From an uncultured Spartobacteria bacterium (lineage in GTDB: Bacteria > Verrucomicrobiota > Verrucomicrobiia > Chthoniobacterales > Chthoniobacteraceae), in the NCBI GenBank assembly GCA_903882875.1, contig CAIRYQ010000122.1, positions 1-64,000 on the forward strand: a stretch of 64,000 bases of DNA, in the 5' to 3' direction. Shown here piece by piece: positions 9,299-19,825 of this stretch. A program made the translations under genes and the position numbers. The notes below the pieces were generated by a model. The model saw nothing but the letters and a program-made list of their open reading frames with translations, did no database searches and was not told the DNA's origin. The number at the start of each line of letters is the position of its first letter. Positions within the stretch are counted from its first letter, which is position 1.

Positions 9299-10714
9299 TC
9301 AGATCAAGATTTCCTTCACCACATTCCCAAATACATCGGTGAGCCGGAAATCGCGGCCTTCCTGACGCCATGTGAGCTGTTCGTGATTCAGGCCGAATTG
9401 ATGGAGCAGGGTCGCATTCAAGTCGTGCAGATGCACGGGCCTCTCGATGGCGCGGAAGCCGAGTTCGTCCGTCGCGCCGTAAATCTGGCCGCCGCGGATT
9501 CCGCCGCCGGCCAGCCACATCGAGTAGCCATAGGGGCTATGATCGCGTCCGCTTTTTCCCTCGGTGGTCGGCGTGCGGCCAAACTCGCCCGTCCAAACGA
9601 CAAGAGTGTCTTCGAGCATTCCGCGGCTCCGAAGGTCTGTCAGCAACGCGGCGCATCCTTGATCCACTTCCCGCATCCGTTTGGTCTGGCCGTCGTGGTT
9701 GTTGCCGTGCGTGTCCCAGTCTTCGTTGTCGCCTCCGTGATAGATCTGCACGCAACGCACGCCTCGCTCGACAAGCCGACGCGCAGCGAGGCATTGCTCG
9801 CCAAAACCTTTTCCGTAGAGGTCGCGTGTCTCCATGTTTTCCCGACCGATGTCCACGGCCTCGGGCGCGGCGCTCTGCATACGGAAGGCGAGTTCGTAGG
9901 AAGCGATGCGCGCGTCGAGTTCGCCGTCGTGACGCTCCGCGGCGTGGCTGCGGTTCATGTCCTGCAAATAATCCAGCACCGCGCGCTGATTGCCGCCGCG
10001 CAGTTCGGGCGGTGGCGCGAGATGCGGAATCGGCGTCGCCCCCGTGCCGACGGGCGTGCCCTGATACACTGCGGGCAGAAAGCCGCTGCCCCACACGCCA
10101 GGTCCGGGTTTGAGCGGGCGCGAATGCATCACCACGAATGCCGGCAGATTGTCCGACACACTGCCGAGGCCGTAGGACAGCCACGCGCCGAGCGATGCGC
10201 GGCCCGGCAGCGACGAGCCCGTGTTGGCGAGCCAGATGGCGGGCGTGTGATTGAACACCTCGTGGTGCATGCTGCGGATTACGCACAGTTCGTCGGCGCA
10301 CTGCTGCAAGCGTGGGAGCGAATCGCAAATCTCGATACCGCTCCGGCCGCAGCGCGTGAAGGTCTGCCGGCTGCCCATGAGCTTCTGCTTTTTCACGTCG
10401 GTGAATTGCAATTTCAACTGGTGGAATTCCTCCGGCGGCGGCTGGCCGTCGAACTTCGTGAGCGCGGGCTTCGGATCGAAAATGTCCACATGGCTCGGAC
10501 CGCCGTGCATGAAGAGATAGATCACCGCCTTCGCCTTCGCGGGGAAATGAGGGGGGCGCGGCACGAACGGATTCGCGACGGTCGGCGGTTGGGCGGCACG
10601 CAGCCAGCCGTCGCGCGCCAGCAGTGATGCGAGCGCCAGGCTGCCGAGCCCGCCGCCCGCGTGGCGCAGCCAATCGCGGCGCGAAAGCAGTGACGACTTG
10701 GGTTCAGTCCACAT
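9299..10714 (-). CDS. DUF1501 family protein with TAT leader
   Basis: This is a 471-residue protein starting at the ATG at 10714 (another ATG lies 12 bases upstream). The leader 'LLSRRDWLRHAGGGLGSLAL' is a twin-arginine signal. The body is a DUF1501 domain of the alkaline-phosphatase/sulfatase-like superfamily, with 'VIYLFMHGGPSHVDIFDPKP', 'WLSYGLG', 'GGDNEDWDTHGNN' and 'EFGRTPTTEGKSGRDHSPYG'. These proteins are nearly always encoded beside a PSD1/DUF1549/DUF1553 protein in planctomycetes and verrucomicrobia, as here, where the two genes overlap by 11 bases. The biochemical role of the pair is not established; binding or degradation of complex polysaccharide is suspected. Confidence 0.9.
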   Translation of the reverse strand: MWTEPKSSLLSRRDWLRHAGGGLGSLALASLLARDGWLRAAQPPTVANPFVPRPPHFPAKAKAVIYLFMHGGPSHVDIFDPKPALTKFDGQPPPEEFHQLKLQFTDVKKQKLMGSRQTFTRCGRSGIEICDSLPRLQQCADELCVIRSMHHEVFNHTPAIWLANTGSSLPGRASLGAWLSYGLGSVSDNLPAFVVMHSRPLKPGPGVWGSGFLPAVYQGTPVGTGATPIPHLAPPPELRGGNQRAVLDYLQDMNRSHAAERHDGELDARIASYELAFRMQSAAPEAVDIGRENMETRDLYGKGFGEQCLAARRLVERGVRCVQIYHGGDNEDWDTHGNNHDGQTKRMREVDQGCAALLTDLRSRGMLEDTLVVWTGEFGRTPTTEGKSGRDHSPYGYSMWLAGGGIRGGQIYGATDELGFRAIERPVHLHDLNATLLHQFGLNHEQLTWRQEGRDFRLTDVFGNVVKEILI

Positions 10715-12924
10715 ACACGAATTCATTGGAGTTGAGCAAAGCGATGCACCATTCGACCCAAGCGGCTCCGCGTGCGGATGGCATCGCCAACTCGCCCGAA
10801 ATTCCGGTCGGCAATGTGCCGGCGGCTGGCGGGCTCTTCATCCATTCAGTCTCGCGAGCTTGCAGGAAAGCCCGCGCATGCTCGCGCTCGGCCGGTGTGA
10901 TCTGCCGTGCAAACAGCAACTGCCACGCGAGCGCAGCGGCATTGGAAGCATCGCCACGGCTTTGCATCCAGAGCCGTCCCGCGAGTGCGCGGGCGTGCAT
11001 GAGCGTGTCCCCGCCGTTGAGCAGCGTGAGCGCCTGTGAGGCGACGACGGTGCTGTCGCGTCCTGCGCAACTATTCACGTTGTCGGGGAGGTTGAACGCA
11101 TCAAAGAAAGGCAGCTTGATCGAGCGGCGCACCACACAATAGAGGCTGCGCCGTCGCCATTCGTTCTCGTCCTTGGTGACCTCCCAGTTCCTGTTCCGCA
11201 AAGGCGCAAGCGCCCACGGTTCCACCGGCGGCACCACCGGCGATCCATACGATTTCAAATTCAACGCACCAGACACCGCAAGCAGCGCATCGCGCAGTTC
11301 CTCCGCCTGCAAACGCCGGCGAGGAAAGCCAGCGAGCAAACGATTTTCCGGATCCGCGCCCCGCGCCTCGGGCGGGCGGATGCCCGACTGACGATACGTC
11401 GCGGACTCGAGGATGAGCCGTTGCAGGTGGCGCAAGTCCCAGCCGCTGGCGATGAAGTCACTCGCCAGCCAGTCGAGCAGTTCCGGATGCGACGGCGCTT
11501 CCCCCTGCCGCCCGAAGTCATTCGCAGTGCGCACCAGGCCGCGCCCGAAATGCCATTGCCAAACGCGGTTCACCAGCACGCGCGCTGTGAGCGGGTTGTT
11601 CGCCGACGTCAGCCACGTGGCCAGCGCCGCGCGGCGATTCTTCGTCGCAGGCAAAGCTCCGCCGCCAGGCAAAATTGCCGGCAAGGCCGCCGCGGCTTCG
11701 CGCAGCGGCAAGTCCACTTCGCCGCGCCGCAAGACCTGCACGATCCCCGGCCGGGCACGCGGGACGGCTCGGATGAATGCCGGATCCGTTTCTTTTGCCG
11801 GCTTGCCCGCGCGCTCCTGCTTCACCTCGCTGTCCGCAAAAATGGCCTGCAGTCCATAGTAATCGTCCTGGGTGAGCGGATCAAATTTGTGATCATGGCA
11901 GCGCACGCAACCCATCGTGAGGCCCAGGAAAGCCGAGCCCGTGGTGTCGGCGAGGTCGGTGAACCATTCGTTCTCGCGGTCCTTGGTGCGCTGGATTCCG
12001 CCCTCGTGACGCATCGGCCCGATCGTGAGAAAGAGTGCGCCATCCGCCGCATCGTCGTTGCCTGGCCACATTTCATCCCCGGCGATCTGTTCGCGGATGA
12101 AACGATCCATCGGTTTGTTCGTCGCCAATGATCGTACCAGCCAGTCGCGATACCGCGACGCATGGGTGAAAAGATAGTCCAGTTCGTAACCCGCGCTGTC
12201 CGCGTAGCGCGCAAGGTCCATCCAGTGCCGCGCCCAGTGCTCGCCGTATGGCGTCGAAGAGAGCAGATGATCCAGCAGTGCCGCGTAGTCCGCCTCACGG
12301 TGCTTTTCCGCAAACGAAGCCACCGCCTCCGGCGACGGCGGCAGTCCCGTCACACCGAAACTCACACGCCGCAAGAGTGCCTCGGGCGATGCCTCACGTA
12401 CAGGCGCGAGGTTTTTGCGCTCCAGCCTTTCGAGAATGAAAAAGTCGATCGCGTTGCACGGCCATGATTTGTCTTTCACCGCTGGCAACGCAGGCCGCCC
12501 GCTGGCCGTGAACGCCCAGGTGCCTCTCAAACTTTGCGCCCTCCGCGATCCATCGCTTCAGCAAATCCTTTTGCGCAGCGGTGAGATGCTTGTGGGATTT
12601 TGGCGGCGGCATCACGTCATCGCCGTCGCTCGATTCGATCCGTGCCACGAGCGCACTTTGCCCCGGCTTGCCCGGAACAACAGGTGTGTCGCCTGACTCC
12701 GCCGGTGTTACTGCCTCCTCGCGCACATCGAGCCGCAGCTTCGCCTTGCGCTGCTTCGCATCCGGCCCGTGACACACAAAGCAATTGTCCGAAAGAATCC
12801 GCAGCACATCGCGATTGAAGCGCACTTCCGCGTCTGCGCCCGAAGCGATCGCACACGCAAGCGCGAGCGCGCCCAACACGAACGTGCCGGTCTTCGTCGT
12901 TCGATTTCGTTTCGCACTGCGCAT
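10704..12924 (-). pseudogene. PSD1 / DUF1549 / DUF1553 protein, broken by a single-base frameshift
   Basis: Two adjacent reading frames together make one ordinary member of this family. The first part starts at the ATG at 12924 (a GTG lies 18 bases upstream) with a hydrophobic leader. A planctomycete cytochrome-c-like PSD1 domain follows ('NCFVCHGPDAKQRKAKLRLD', one CxxCH heme site), reading to 'WIAEGAKFERH'. The second part resumes with 'WAFTASGRPALPAVKDKSWP' and carries DUF1549 and DUF1553 to the stop at 10704. Dropping one of the two G residues at 12519-12520 restores a continuous frame. Nothing else is damaged, so it is either a very recent inactivation, a sequencing or assembly error, or a programmed shift. 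It is paired with the downstream DUF1501 gene. Confidence 0.85.
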
Positions 12925-13056
12925 TCGAAGGCCGAGTTTCACCTTCAGTTTCAGAACTGCAATACTTGGATTTCCACCGGGGGCTTTCTGTTTCGCTCGT
13001 CGGCCGGCGAACGGCGGTCGAGCGGAATCACTGAACCCGATCTCGCCATGATGAAA

Positions 13057-14403
13057 TCATCGCGCGCCAGTCGTCTTCAGCGGCGGCGTGTACACGCGCA
13101 CGGTCGCGGCGCCGGTGAGTTCGAGAATGTGTTTGGTGTTTGGCAATCCACTCGCGACAGTGAGCGTCCTGCCGTTCACCTCGTCCGCAAAGTACGGCAC
13201 CACGCTCCATGCGACGGTGAACTTTTCCGGCACAGGTTTCACGCCGGCCAAAACGCCGAGTGCGAAATCCACGTTCCACGCATCCGGTTCGATGACGATG
13301 CGTCTGGAGTTGGAAACGAATCGCTGATCGGAACGGCCCGATCCATCGAGCCCGGTCTTCGAGCCGCGGACTGTGAATTCGAAGAGTTTGTCGCCGGCTT
13401 TGGTCACGTCCATCGTCCAGTCTTCCAACACGAGCGGACTCGCCGACTGAATCGGCGCGACTGGCGGCCATTTTCCGCCGGGCTTCGGCTTCGCGCGCGA
13501 GAACCCGTACAGCGCGGGGATTTCCGAAGGCTTGTGGCCGTCAATCTTCACGCCGATTTTTTCGCCGGGTTTCGGGATCACGTCCACGCGGCTGCCCTCG
13601 AATTCGAGCCTTCCGTCCTTGCCGACTTCATAGTCCTTCACCCACTGCTCCGCGGGCGACGGGCCGAGCTTCGGGTCGTAGCGGAGGTACGCCTTCACGC
13701 ATTCGGCCATGAGAAATTCGCCGTGGGCATTGAGATGCACGCCGTCGCGGAGCAGCGTCTTGGGTTCGAGGCTGTTCGCCTTGAGGTAGCCCTTCCACAG
13801 GGCGCGCTGGTCGCAGAATTCCGTCCCGTATTTTTTCGCCACCTCCGGCAGATGGCGATGATTCATGAATGCGTCCCAGTGTTTTCCATTCGGCGGCAAA
13901 AGCTTCGCCGGATCGGTTTCCTCAGTGAACGCCTCGGGTTTCGTGACGTGATCATTCTGCTGGAGAATCTCCGCAGTCGTGCGCTCGCGGGTGCGGCGGA
14001 TGATGTCCTCGTATTTGTCGTGCGACCCGTACACGTGAAAGATCAGCAGGTCCGGCTGGAACGGATAGAGATCCGTCTCGGCCGTCTTCACGAGCAATTG
14101 CGACGCGAATCCGCCAAGCGCGCGATTTTCGATGACGAGGTCCGCATTCGGAAACCGCGCGCGCAAATCGTCCGCGACGATCTGAGACCATTTCTGCTCC
14201 GTGATGGACTGCCCGTAGAAAAGGATGCGCACGGTATTGCGATGTTCCGGCGTGCTCGTGGAAAGTAACCGCATCGTGCGCTGGATATTTTTCCCCAGGC
14301 CGGACGTGTCACCGGCAAGCAACGGCGGAAAGGATTCCGCGGCCGATGCGGCAAAGGACGCTCCCGACGAAAGGAGGATAATGATGCGGGGAATTGTGGT
14401 CAT
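13057..14403 (-). CDS. Exported SGNH/GDSL-type hydrolase
   Basis: This is a 448-residue protein from the ATG at 14403, with a signal peptide ('IIILLSSGASFAASAA'). SGNH landmarks are 'ILFYGQSITEQ' (block I, nucleophile Ser), 'VIENRALGGFAS' (block II Gly) and 'DGVHLNAHG' (block V Asp/His). The block III Asn is not obvious in 'IFHVYGSHDKYED'. The C-terminal 200 residues form an additional beta-rich region of unknown role. Family members are esterases or acetylesterases on polysaccharides and lipids. The genomic setting favours deacetylation of a polysaccharide, which is inference. Confidence 0.82.
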   Translation of the reverse strand: MTTIPRIIILLSSGASFAASAAESFPPLLAGDTSGLGKNIQRTMRLLSTSTPEHRNTVRILFYGQSITEQKWSQIVADDLRARFPNADLVIENRALGGFASQLLVKTAETDLYPFQPDLLIFHVYGSHDKYEDIIRRTRERTTAEILQQNDHVTKPEAFTEETDPAKLLPPNGKHWDAFMNHRHLPEVAKKYGTEFCDQRALWKGYLKANSLEPKTLLRDGVHLNAHGEFLMAECVKAYLRYDPKLGPSPAEQWVKDYEVGKDGRLEFEGSRVDVIPKPGEKIGVKIDGHKPSEIPALYGFSRAKPKPGGKWPPVAPIQSASPLVLEDWTMDVTKAGDKLFEFTVRGSKTGLDGSGRSDQRFVSNSRRIVIEPDAWNVDFALGVLAGVKPVPEKFTVAWSVVPYFADEVNGRTLTVASGLPNTKHILELTGAATVRVYTPPLKTTGAR

Positions 14404-14685
14404 GAGTTTTGCTGGCGATTCCGTTTTCCGGTCGGCGGACACTGAATGTCCAGATCAAGGAGCGGCATTTCGCGACATCCAGAAGCGGTCAAGGCACCCG
14501 CGTCAAAGTCCGGCGCCACGCCCTGTCATCCGCCGTTTTTCAAAGGCTTCGATGTAAGCGTCACACTTCTTCACCAAGTTCGGCCGCTCATCGCGACGAT
14601 GAGCAAAGCGAGAACGGAAAATTTCGTCCGGCGATTGGACATGTGGAAATGAATTCCAGCTCAACCGTCCCGTTTCCCGTCGGCC

Positions 14686-15516
14686 TCACTCTGCAACCGA
14701 CGCGCGCCGGTGTTCGAGGAGCCACTCGTAAAGTTTTGGGTTGGCATAGCTGGCGCTCCACGAATCGTGGCCGGCCTCGGGATAGACGGTGAGTTGAATG
14801 TCCTTCACGCCAGCCTTCTTGAGCGTGTCCACCATGCGCTGCGATTCCTCCGGCGGCACGGTCCCGTCCTTTCCGCCGTGAAAGGCCCATACGCCGAGCG
14901 ATTGCAGCGCCGCCCTGTGCTCGCGCGAACCGATGAGGACATCAATGCGCTCGCCTCCGCCGCAAATCGGCACGATCGCCGCAAAGCGCCCGGGGAAACG
15001 GCAGCCGAGGCTCCACGCGCCAAAGCCGCCCATGCTCAGGCCGGTGAGATACACGCGGCCCGTGTCCACTTTGTGCGCAGCGGTGATGTGATCGAGGAGC
15101 AGGAGCAGCGTGTCATTGTCCCAACGCGCGCCGGACGGGCACTGCGGCGAGACGACGATGAAATTTTCCGCCAGCAGTTTCGACGCGGCCTCGCGCTGCT
15201 GGCGGGCCTCATCGGTTTCGCCCTTCGCCGGCGGGACGACGGTCTTCAGGAGCTTCGGCGGCCCGTGCATGGCGACGGCCCACACGTCGCTGCCTCGCTC
15301 ACCTGAGCCGTGCAGGAAAAGGAGCAACGGCCATTTTTTCTCCGCCTTCGGATCGTAGCCCTTCGGCAGGAACAGAAGGTATTCGTATCCGACGGTCTTG
15401 GTGAAGGTCTGCTTGAAGGACAACGGCCCCTGGTTGTCCTTGATGTCGCCAGCTCGCACAGTAGCCGATCCGCAAATCAGCAACGCGGCGAGAATGAGGG
15501 GGAAAAGCTTGCGCAT
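14686..15516 (-). CDS. Exported alpha/beta hydrolase (dienelactone hydrolase/esterase type)
   Basis: This is a 276-residue protein. The ATG at 15516 opens a signal peptide ('LFPLILAALLICGSATVRA'). A complete catalytic triad is visible: Ser in 'LTGLSMGGFGAW', Asp in 'FHGGKDGTVPPEES' and His in 'YPEAGHDSWSASY'. The oxyanion-hole region is 'LLFLHGSGERGSDVW'. This arrangement is typical of feruloyl or acetyl xylan esterases and related exported esterases in these phyla. It lies 83 bases after a DUF1080 gene on the same strand and probably shares its transcript. Confidence 0.88.
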   Translation of the reverse strand: MRKLFPLILAALLICGSATVRAGDIKDNQGPLSFKQTFTKTVGYEYLLFLPKGYDPKAEKKWPLLLFLHGSGERGSDVWAVAMHGPPKLLKTVVPPAKGETDEARQQREAASKLLAENFIVVSPQCPSGARWDNDTLLLLLDHITAAHKVDTGRVYLTGLSMGGFGAWSLGCRFPGRFAAIVPICGGGERIDVLIGSREHRAALQSLGVWAFHGGKDGTVPPEESQRMVDTLKKAGVKDIQLTVYPEAGHDSWSASYANPKLYEWLLEHRRASVAE

Positions 15517-15599
15517 GTTGTCTCGGTGTTGCCCCTGCGCCTTTCTGAACGGCGCGTGCGAAAACAGCGCGAACCTCCGGGAGCAAAGGGCCGGATTGG

Positions 15600-16361
15600 T
15601 TACTTCTTCTCCAGCAGTTTGATTTTCAAGTCCTTGAACTGGATGATCATCGTGTGCCCGCCGTGCATCTGGAGGCCGATGACGCCGTCCTTGCACGCCT
15701 TCGGGCTGTTATCAATCATCTCGGTCGTGAGCACTCCGTTGAGCGTGTAGGTGATGTGGTTGCCGTCCGCGACCACGACCGCCTCGTTCCATTCGCCGAT
15801 CGGCTTGATCGTCGCCTTGATCTCCGCGTCGGTCTTTTCGAGCGGCGTGCCGGTGCGCTTGTGCTCCGCGTCCCACACGGTCTTTTCGCCGCGCTTGCTC
15901 ATGATGCCACGGCCGCCGGCGACGCCGCTCTCATCGTAGATGATGCCGGTGTAGCCATTGCCTGCATCAATGTCCGCCTGATAGCCGCCAACGTGCAGCA
16001 TCTCCGGCTTGTCAATCTTTCCGCGGATCTGAACTCCCGAGTTGCCGGTCGGCGTCACCCATTTGAAGCTGTAGCGGAGTTCGAAGTCCGCGAATTTCTC
16101 CGGGTGGTCTTTCGAGCTGAGCAAAATCAAATCCGACTGCTTGGAGTTTTCTTTCGTCTCGGAGCACTGGATCGCGCCGTCCACGACGCTCCAGTAGCCG
16201 GGGAGACCTTCCCAGCCGGCGAGATCCTTGCCATTGAAAAGCGGGATCCAGCCGTCGGCACCGGCGGCGGGGATTTCCGATTTGGGTTTGTCTTCGGCGA
16301 CACCAATGTTCGACAGGATGGAGATCGCCAGCAATGCACAGATTTTGGGGAATGATTTCAT
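15600..16361 (-). CDS. DUF1080 (3-keto-disaccharide hydrolase-like) exported protein, second copy
   Basis: This is a 253-residue protein with the start at the ATG at 16361 and a signal peptide ('ICALLAISILSNIGVA'). The DUF1080 markers 'DGWIPLFNGKDLAGWEGLPG', 'FADFELRYSFKWVTPTGNSG' and 'NHITYTLNGVLTTEM' are present, and the C terminus 'HTMIIQFKDLKIKLLEKK' is the usual closing strand. It is clearly homologous to the protein at 3400 but diverged. It lies upstream of, and probably with, the alpha/beta hydrolase gene. Confidence 0.9.
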   Translation of the reverse strand: MKSFPKICALLAISILSNIGVAEDKPKSEIPAAGADGWIPLFNGKDLAGWEGLPGYWSVVDGAIQCSETKENSKQSDLILLSSKDHPEKFADFELRYSFKWVTPTGNSGVQIRGKIDKPEMLHVGGYQADIDAGNGYTGIIYDESGVAGGRGIMSKRGEKTVWDAEHKRTGTPLEKTDAEIKATIKPIGEWNEAVVVADGNHITYTLNGVLTTEMIDNSPKACKDGVIGLQMHGGHTMIIQFKDLKIKLLEKK

Positions 16362-16633
16362 CAACGAATTACTGCGGGCAATTTGGATTTGCTGCAAGGA
16401 ATTTGCTCACGCCGTCTCGCAAATCACTCTGGCTCCGAATCACGGGGGCTTGACGCGAATGACATGGAGCCGCGGTCCGCTCGGGTGCCGGGACTCGACG
16501 CCGTTGCCGGTGTCCACTCCGCCGGAGAACGCATTGAACCAGTGGCCCGGCTTTGTCTTGCAGTGGTGCCTAATGGAGCAGGCGTTCAGATCCTGATGAA
16601 CAATTCCGCGGTGGATCCGTCCAACATTGCACT

Positions 16634-16828
16634 ATGACTGATATCACATTCCAAATCGAATTCATCGGCGGCAGCAGGGATGGAGACGTGGAGGAGGCGA
16701 CTGCCGCGCCGCCTTTTTGCGAAGTGAGAGTGGGGCCTGACGTGATGGAGATTTACGAGCGGCAGAACGACAAGCCGCCGTTCATTTACGTCCAGATCGG
16801 GTATGTGGGAAATCACACTTGGAACTGA
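16634..16828 (+). CDS. Small conserved-looking hypothetical protein with GGxxDG motif
   Basis: This is a 64-residue reading frame. It has protein-like composition and the motif 'IEFIGGSRDGDVEE', followed by 'VMEIYERQNDKPPFIYVQIG'. Small proteins of the form GGPxDG...YE...Y are widespread and unassigned, and this one resembles them. It has no signal peptide or membrane segment. No Shine-Dalgarno motif precedes it, but that is normal in this window. The case for it being real rests on motif resemblance. Confidence 0.55.
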   Translation: MTDITFQIEFIGGSRDGDVEEATAAPPFCEVRVGPDVMEIYERQNDKPPFIYVQIGYVGNHTWN

Positions 16829-17183
16829 CCTCGCAGACGCCTCTGAACATCGTCCGCGCCAAACACGGCAAGTCCGCCCGAGCGTCGCAACTTTCGCCTA
16901 ATGCGCGTCGCCATCCTTATTTTTCCGCCGACGCTGGCCTGCATCGCTTGCCTGCTGGTTCTTTCACAGCGGGAAATCTGAATTTCATCCGTGCCGCCCG
17001 ACCTCGAAAAACCCGGGGTTCCATTTTACCGTCGGCGCACTTTGATTCGGCGACTACGGCGCGCCACGGTGGAAAATCGGCAAGATTCCGCTGACCTTTG
17101 GAAAGCACGGCGACGACGTTTCGCCTAGTGTTTTGGCAGCGACGCCCCACTTTGGCGCGAACATGACTCCAGCACCCCTAAGC
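16829..17183. other. Intergenic stretch, nothing recognised
   Basis: About 355 bases lie between the small GGxxDG frame and the coiled-coil protein. Open frames here have no recognisable features, and no RNA gene or strong hairpin was seen. Confidence 0.4.
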
Positions 17184-18188
17184 ATGATCCATTTTCCATA
17201 CATCGAAGTCGTTGCGAAATTCCTGCGCACGCTCGCCTTCGTGATTGCCTGCGGGACTCCCGCATTTTCGGCGCAGCCGGCAGCGGATCCGAATCTCCCC
17301 GGATGGGAGGCGGCGCTCGCGGCGATGGAGCGGCGGGCAAATTTGCTGCGCGAGGAAATCAAGGCGCTGGATTCACGCATCGAGACCCGTGGGGAGGCGC
17401 TGCTTGCATCGCTTCGTTCCATCGGTGATTCGAAGGATTCGCACAGCAAAGTCGCCAGAATGAAGGAGGAGACGATCGAGGCTCTCCGCAGAAATATCCA
17501 ATACTACCGCGACAAGCGGGCCGCGATGAAGGAGCAGTTGCGAAGGCCGACGCTGAACCTCACGACCGAGGAAAAGCGGCGGATCGTTGCCTCATTTGAC
17601 GAACGCATCAACAAGCGCGTCGCACAGATCCTCACGCTCCTGAAATCGCTGCCGACCCACAGGGACTACGAGCGTTACAGAGTGCAGGGCTCAAATTGGG
17701 CCGGGCCAGTCTATGCGGTGAACGAGGACTATCTGCAAAACCAGCAGCTCGTCACGATCACGAACCGGCTGCGAAAGGAAATCGTGGAGGGGCTGCGCAA
17801 GAGCATCGCGCGGCTCGAACGGGACAACCGCACGCTGATGGCGGAACTGAATGCCGCGCCGAATTTTTCATCGCCGAAGGATCTCACCGGGGAGATGGCA
17901 AAGAACGAGGCGCTGATCGCCGAGCGCCGCGACCAGATCGCGCAGGCGCTTTCCTTTGCGAGCACGCCCACGCGGCAGCTCGGCCAGCGGGAAGCGATTG
18001 ATTTCGACCACGAGCGGCTCCGCACGGTGAACGAGCTGCGCCGCGATTTCGAAAACCTCTTCGCGCGCTACAACACGCTGATCCCGCAGCTCTCGCTGAT
18101 CAACAGCACGCGGGCGACGATCGCGGCTGCGAAAGCGCGGGCGCAGAAGGCCCCCCCAACGCCGGCGCCGACGAGTTCGAGCCGGTGA
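17184..18188 (+). CDS. Exported coiled-coil protein of unknown function
   Basis: This is a 334-residue protein from the ATG at 17184 (another in-frame ATG is at 17163). A signal-like hydrophobic stretch ('FLRTLAFVIACGTPAFSA') is followed by about 280 residues that are almost entirely helical, charged and heptad-rich, such as 'MERRANLLREEIKALDSRIE' and 'LRKSIARLERDNRTLMAELN'. It ends in a short Pro/Ser tail. No known enzymatic domain is visible. A periplasmic structural or adaptor role is possible but unsupported. Confidence 0.75.
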   Translation: MIHFPYIEVVAKFLRTLAFVIACGTPAFSAQPAADPNLPGWEAALAAMERRANLLREEIKALDSRIETRGEALLASLRSIGDSKDSHSKVARMKEETIEALRRNIQYYRDKRAAMKEQLRRPTLNLTTEEKRRIVASFDERINKRVAQILTLLKSLPTHRDYERYRVQGSNWAGPVYAVNEDYLQNQQLVTITNRLRKEIVEGLRKSIARLERDNRTLMAELNAAPNFSSPKDLTGEMAKNEALIAERRDQIAQALSFASTPTRQLGQREAIDFDHERLRTVNELRRDFENLFARYNTLIPQLSLINSTRATIAAAKARAQKAPPTPAPTSSSR

Positions 18189-18194
18189 ACGGAC

Positions 18195-18219
18195 GGCGGC
18201 GCGAACTGAGCCGCCTTTT
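18195..18219 (+). terminator. Probable rho-independent terminator
   Basis: A 6-bp GC stem (GGCGGC at 18195-18200 pairing with GCCGCC at 18210-18215) with a 9-base loop is followed by TTTT. It sits between the stop of the coiled-coil gene (18188) and the stop of the convergent ABC gene (18222). Confidence 0.55.
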
Positions 18220-18221
18220 CG

Positions 18222-19061
<840 letters not shown>

Positions 19062-19120
19062 GGGAGGTGGAAAAAGTCGCGTGCATTCTCCGCGCGCCGC
19101 CGCCGCGAAGCAAGCCGCGA

Positions 19121-19738
19121 CTACCGCGCCGCGCCAAGCAGACGGTCGAAGCCATCCACGCAAAGCTGCGACCACGTCTCCAGCGCGTCACGGCGAGCGC
19201 GCAGTTCAGCGACGGTGAGGAAGCCCGACTCGGTGATCACGCTCTCGCGCTTGCGCGCGGCGGGCGCATCGAGGTGGAAAATGTGGACGACTCCGAGATG
19301 CACCTTGCCGACTTCATTTGAGTCGTCGTTCAGCAGCGCGACGACGTGGTTCGTGAATTTCGTCTCGATGAAAACCTCCTCCGCGACCTCGCGCTGCACG
19401 GCGACATTGTACGCCTCGCGATCGAGTGCGAATAGCCCCTCGTCGCCGTCATTCATGTGCCCGCCGATGCCGATGCTGCCCTTCGCGACGAGCCGCTGTT
19501 CGCCCGCCTTTTTCCCGCGGACGTAGTGGAAAATGGAATCGCCATGCACGAGCAGCACGTAAGGGATGATCTGCTTCAGCGCCGGGTTCTGCTCCGCCGG
19601 GCCGCGCGGCGTGAAAAAGTTGTTCTCGCGCGCGAGGAACGCAGGCAGATAGCGGTCTACGTCGAAGCAGAGACCCTGAAACGCACCGAGCAGATCAAAG
19701 AGCGAGCGACGGACGACGAGGATGTTTTCTTCTTTCAT
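19121..19738 (-). CDS. Nudix-domain protein
   Basis: This is a 205-residue protein from the ATG at 19738. A Nudix-like box is visible around residues 100-130 as 'GIGGHMN' then 'VAVQREVAEEVFIET'; the REVxEE core is intact, but the spacing from the Gly to the REVxEE is longer than in the classical GX5EX7REUXEEXGU. Residues 25-80 ('YLPAFLARENNFFTPRGPAE') precede it. Nudix enzymes hydrolyse nucleoside diphosphates linked to other groups; the substrate is unknown here. It is divergent from the sigma factor gene at 19826. Confidence 0.8.
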   Translation of the reverse strand: MKEENILVVRRSLFDLLGAFQGLCFDVDRYLPAFLARENNFFTPRGPAEQNPALKQIIPYVLLVHGDSIFHYVRGKKAGEQRLVAKGSIGIGGHMNDGDEGLFALDREAYNVAVQREVAEEVFIETKFTNHVVALLNDDSNEVGKVHLGVVHIFHLDAPAARKRESVITESGFLTVAELRARRDALETWSQLCVDGFDRLLGAAR

Positions 19739-19825
19739 CAAACCCCGTGTAGCGGGCTGAAAAAATTTAGAGACAAAAAAATCGAACGGCGACGCCGTGT
19801 TGGTTGACTACATGATCTCCCGCCC

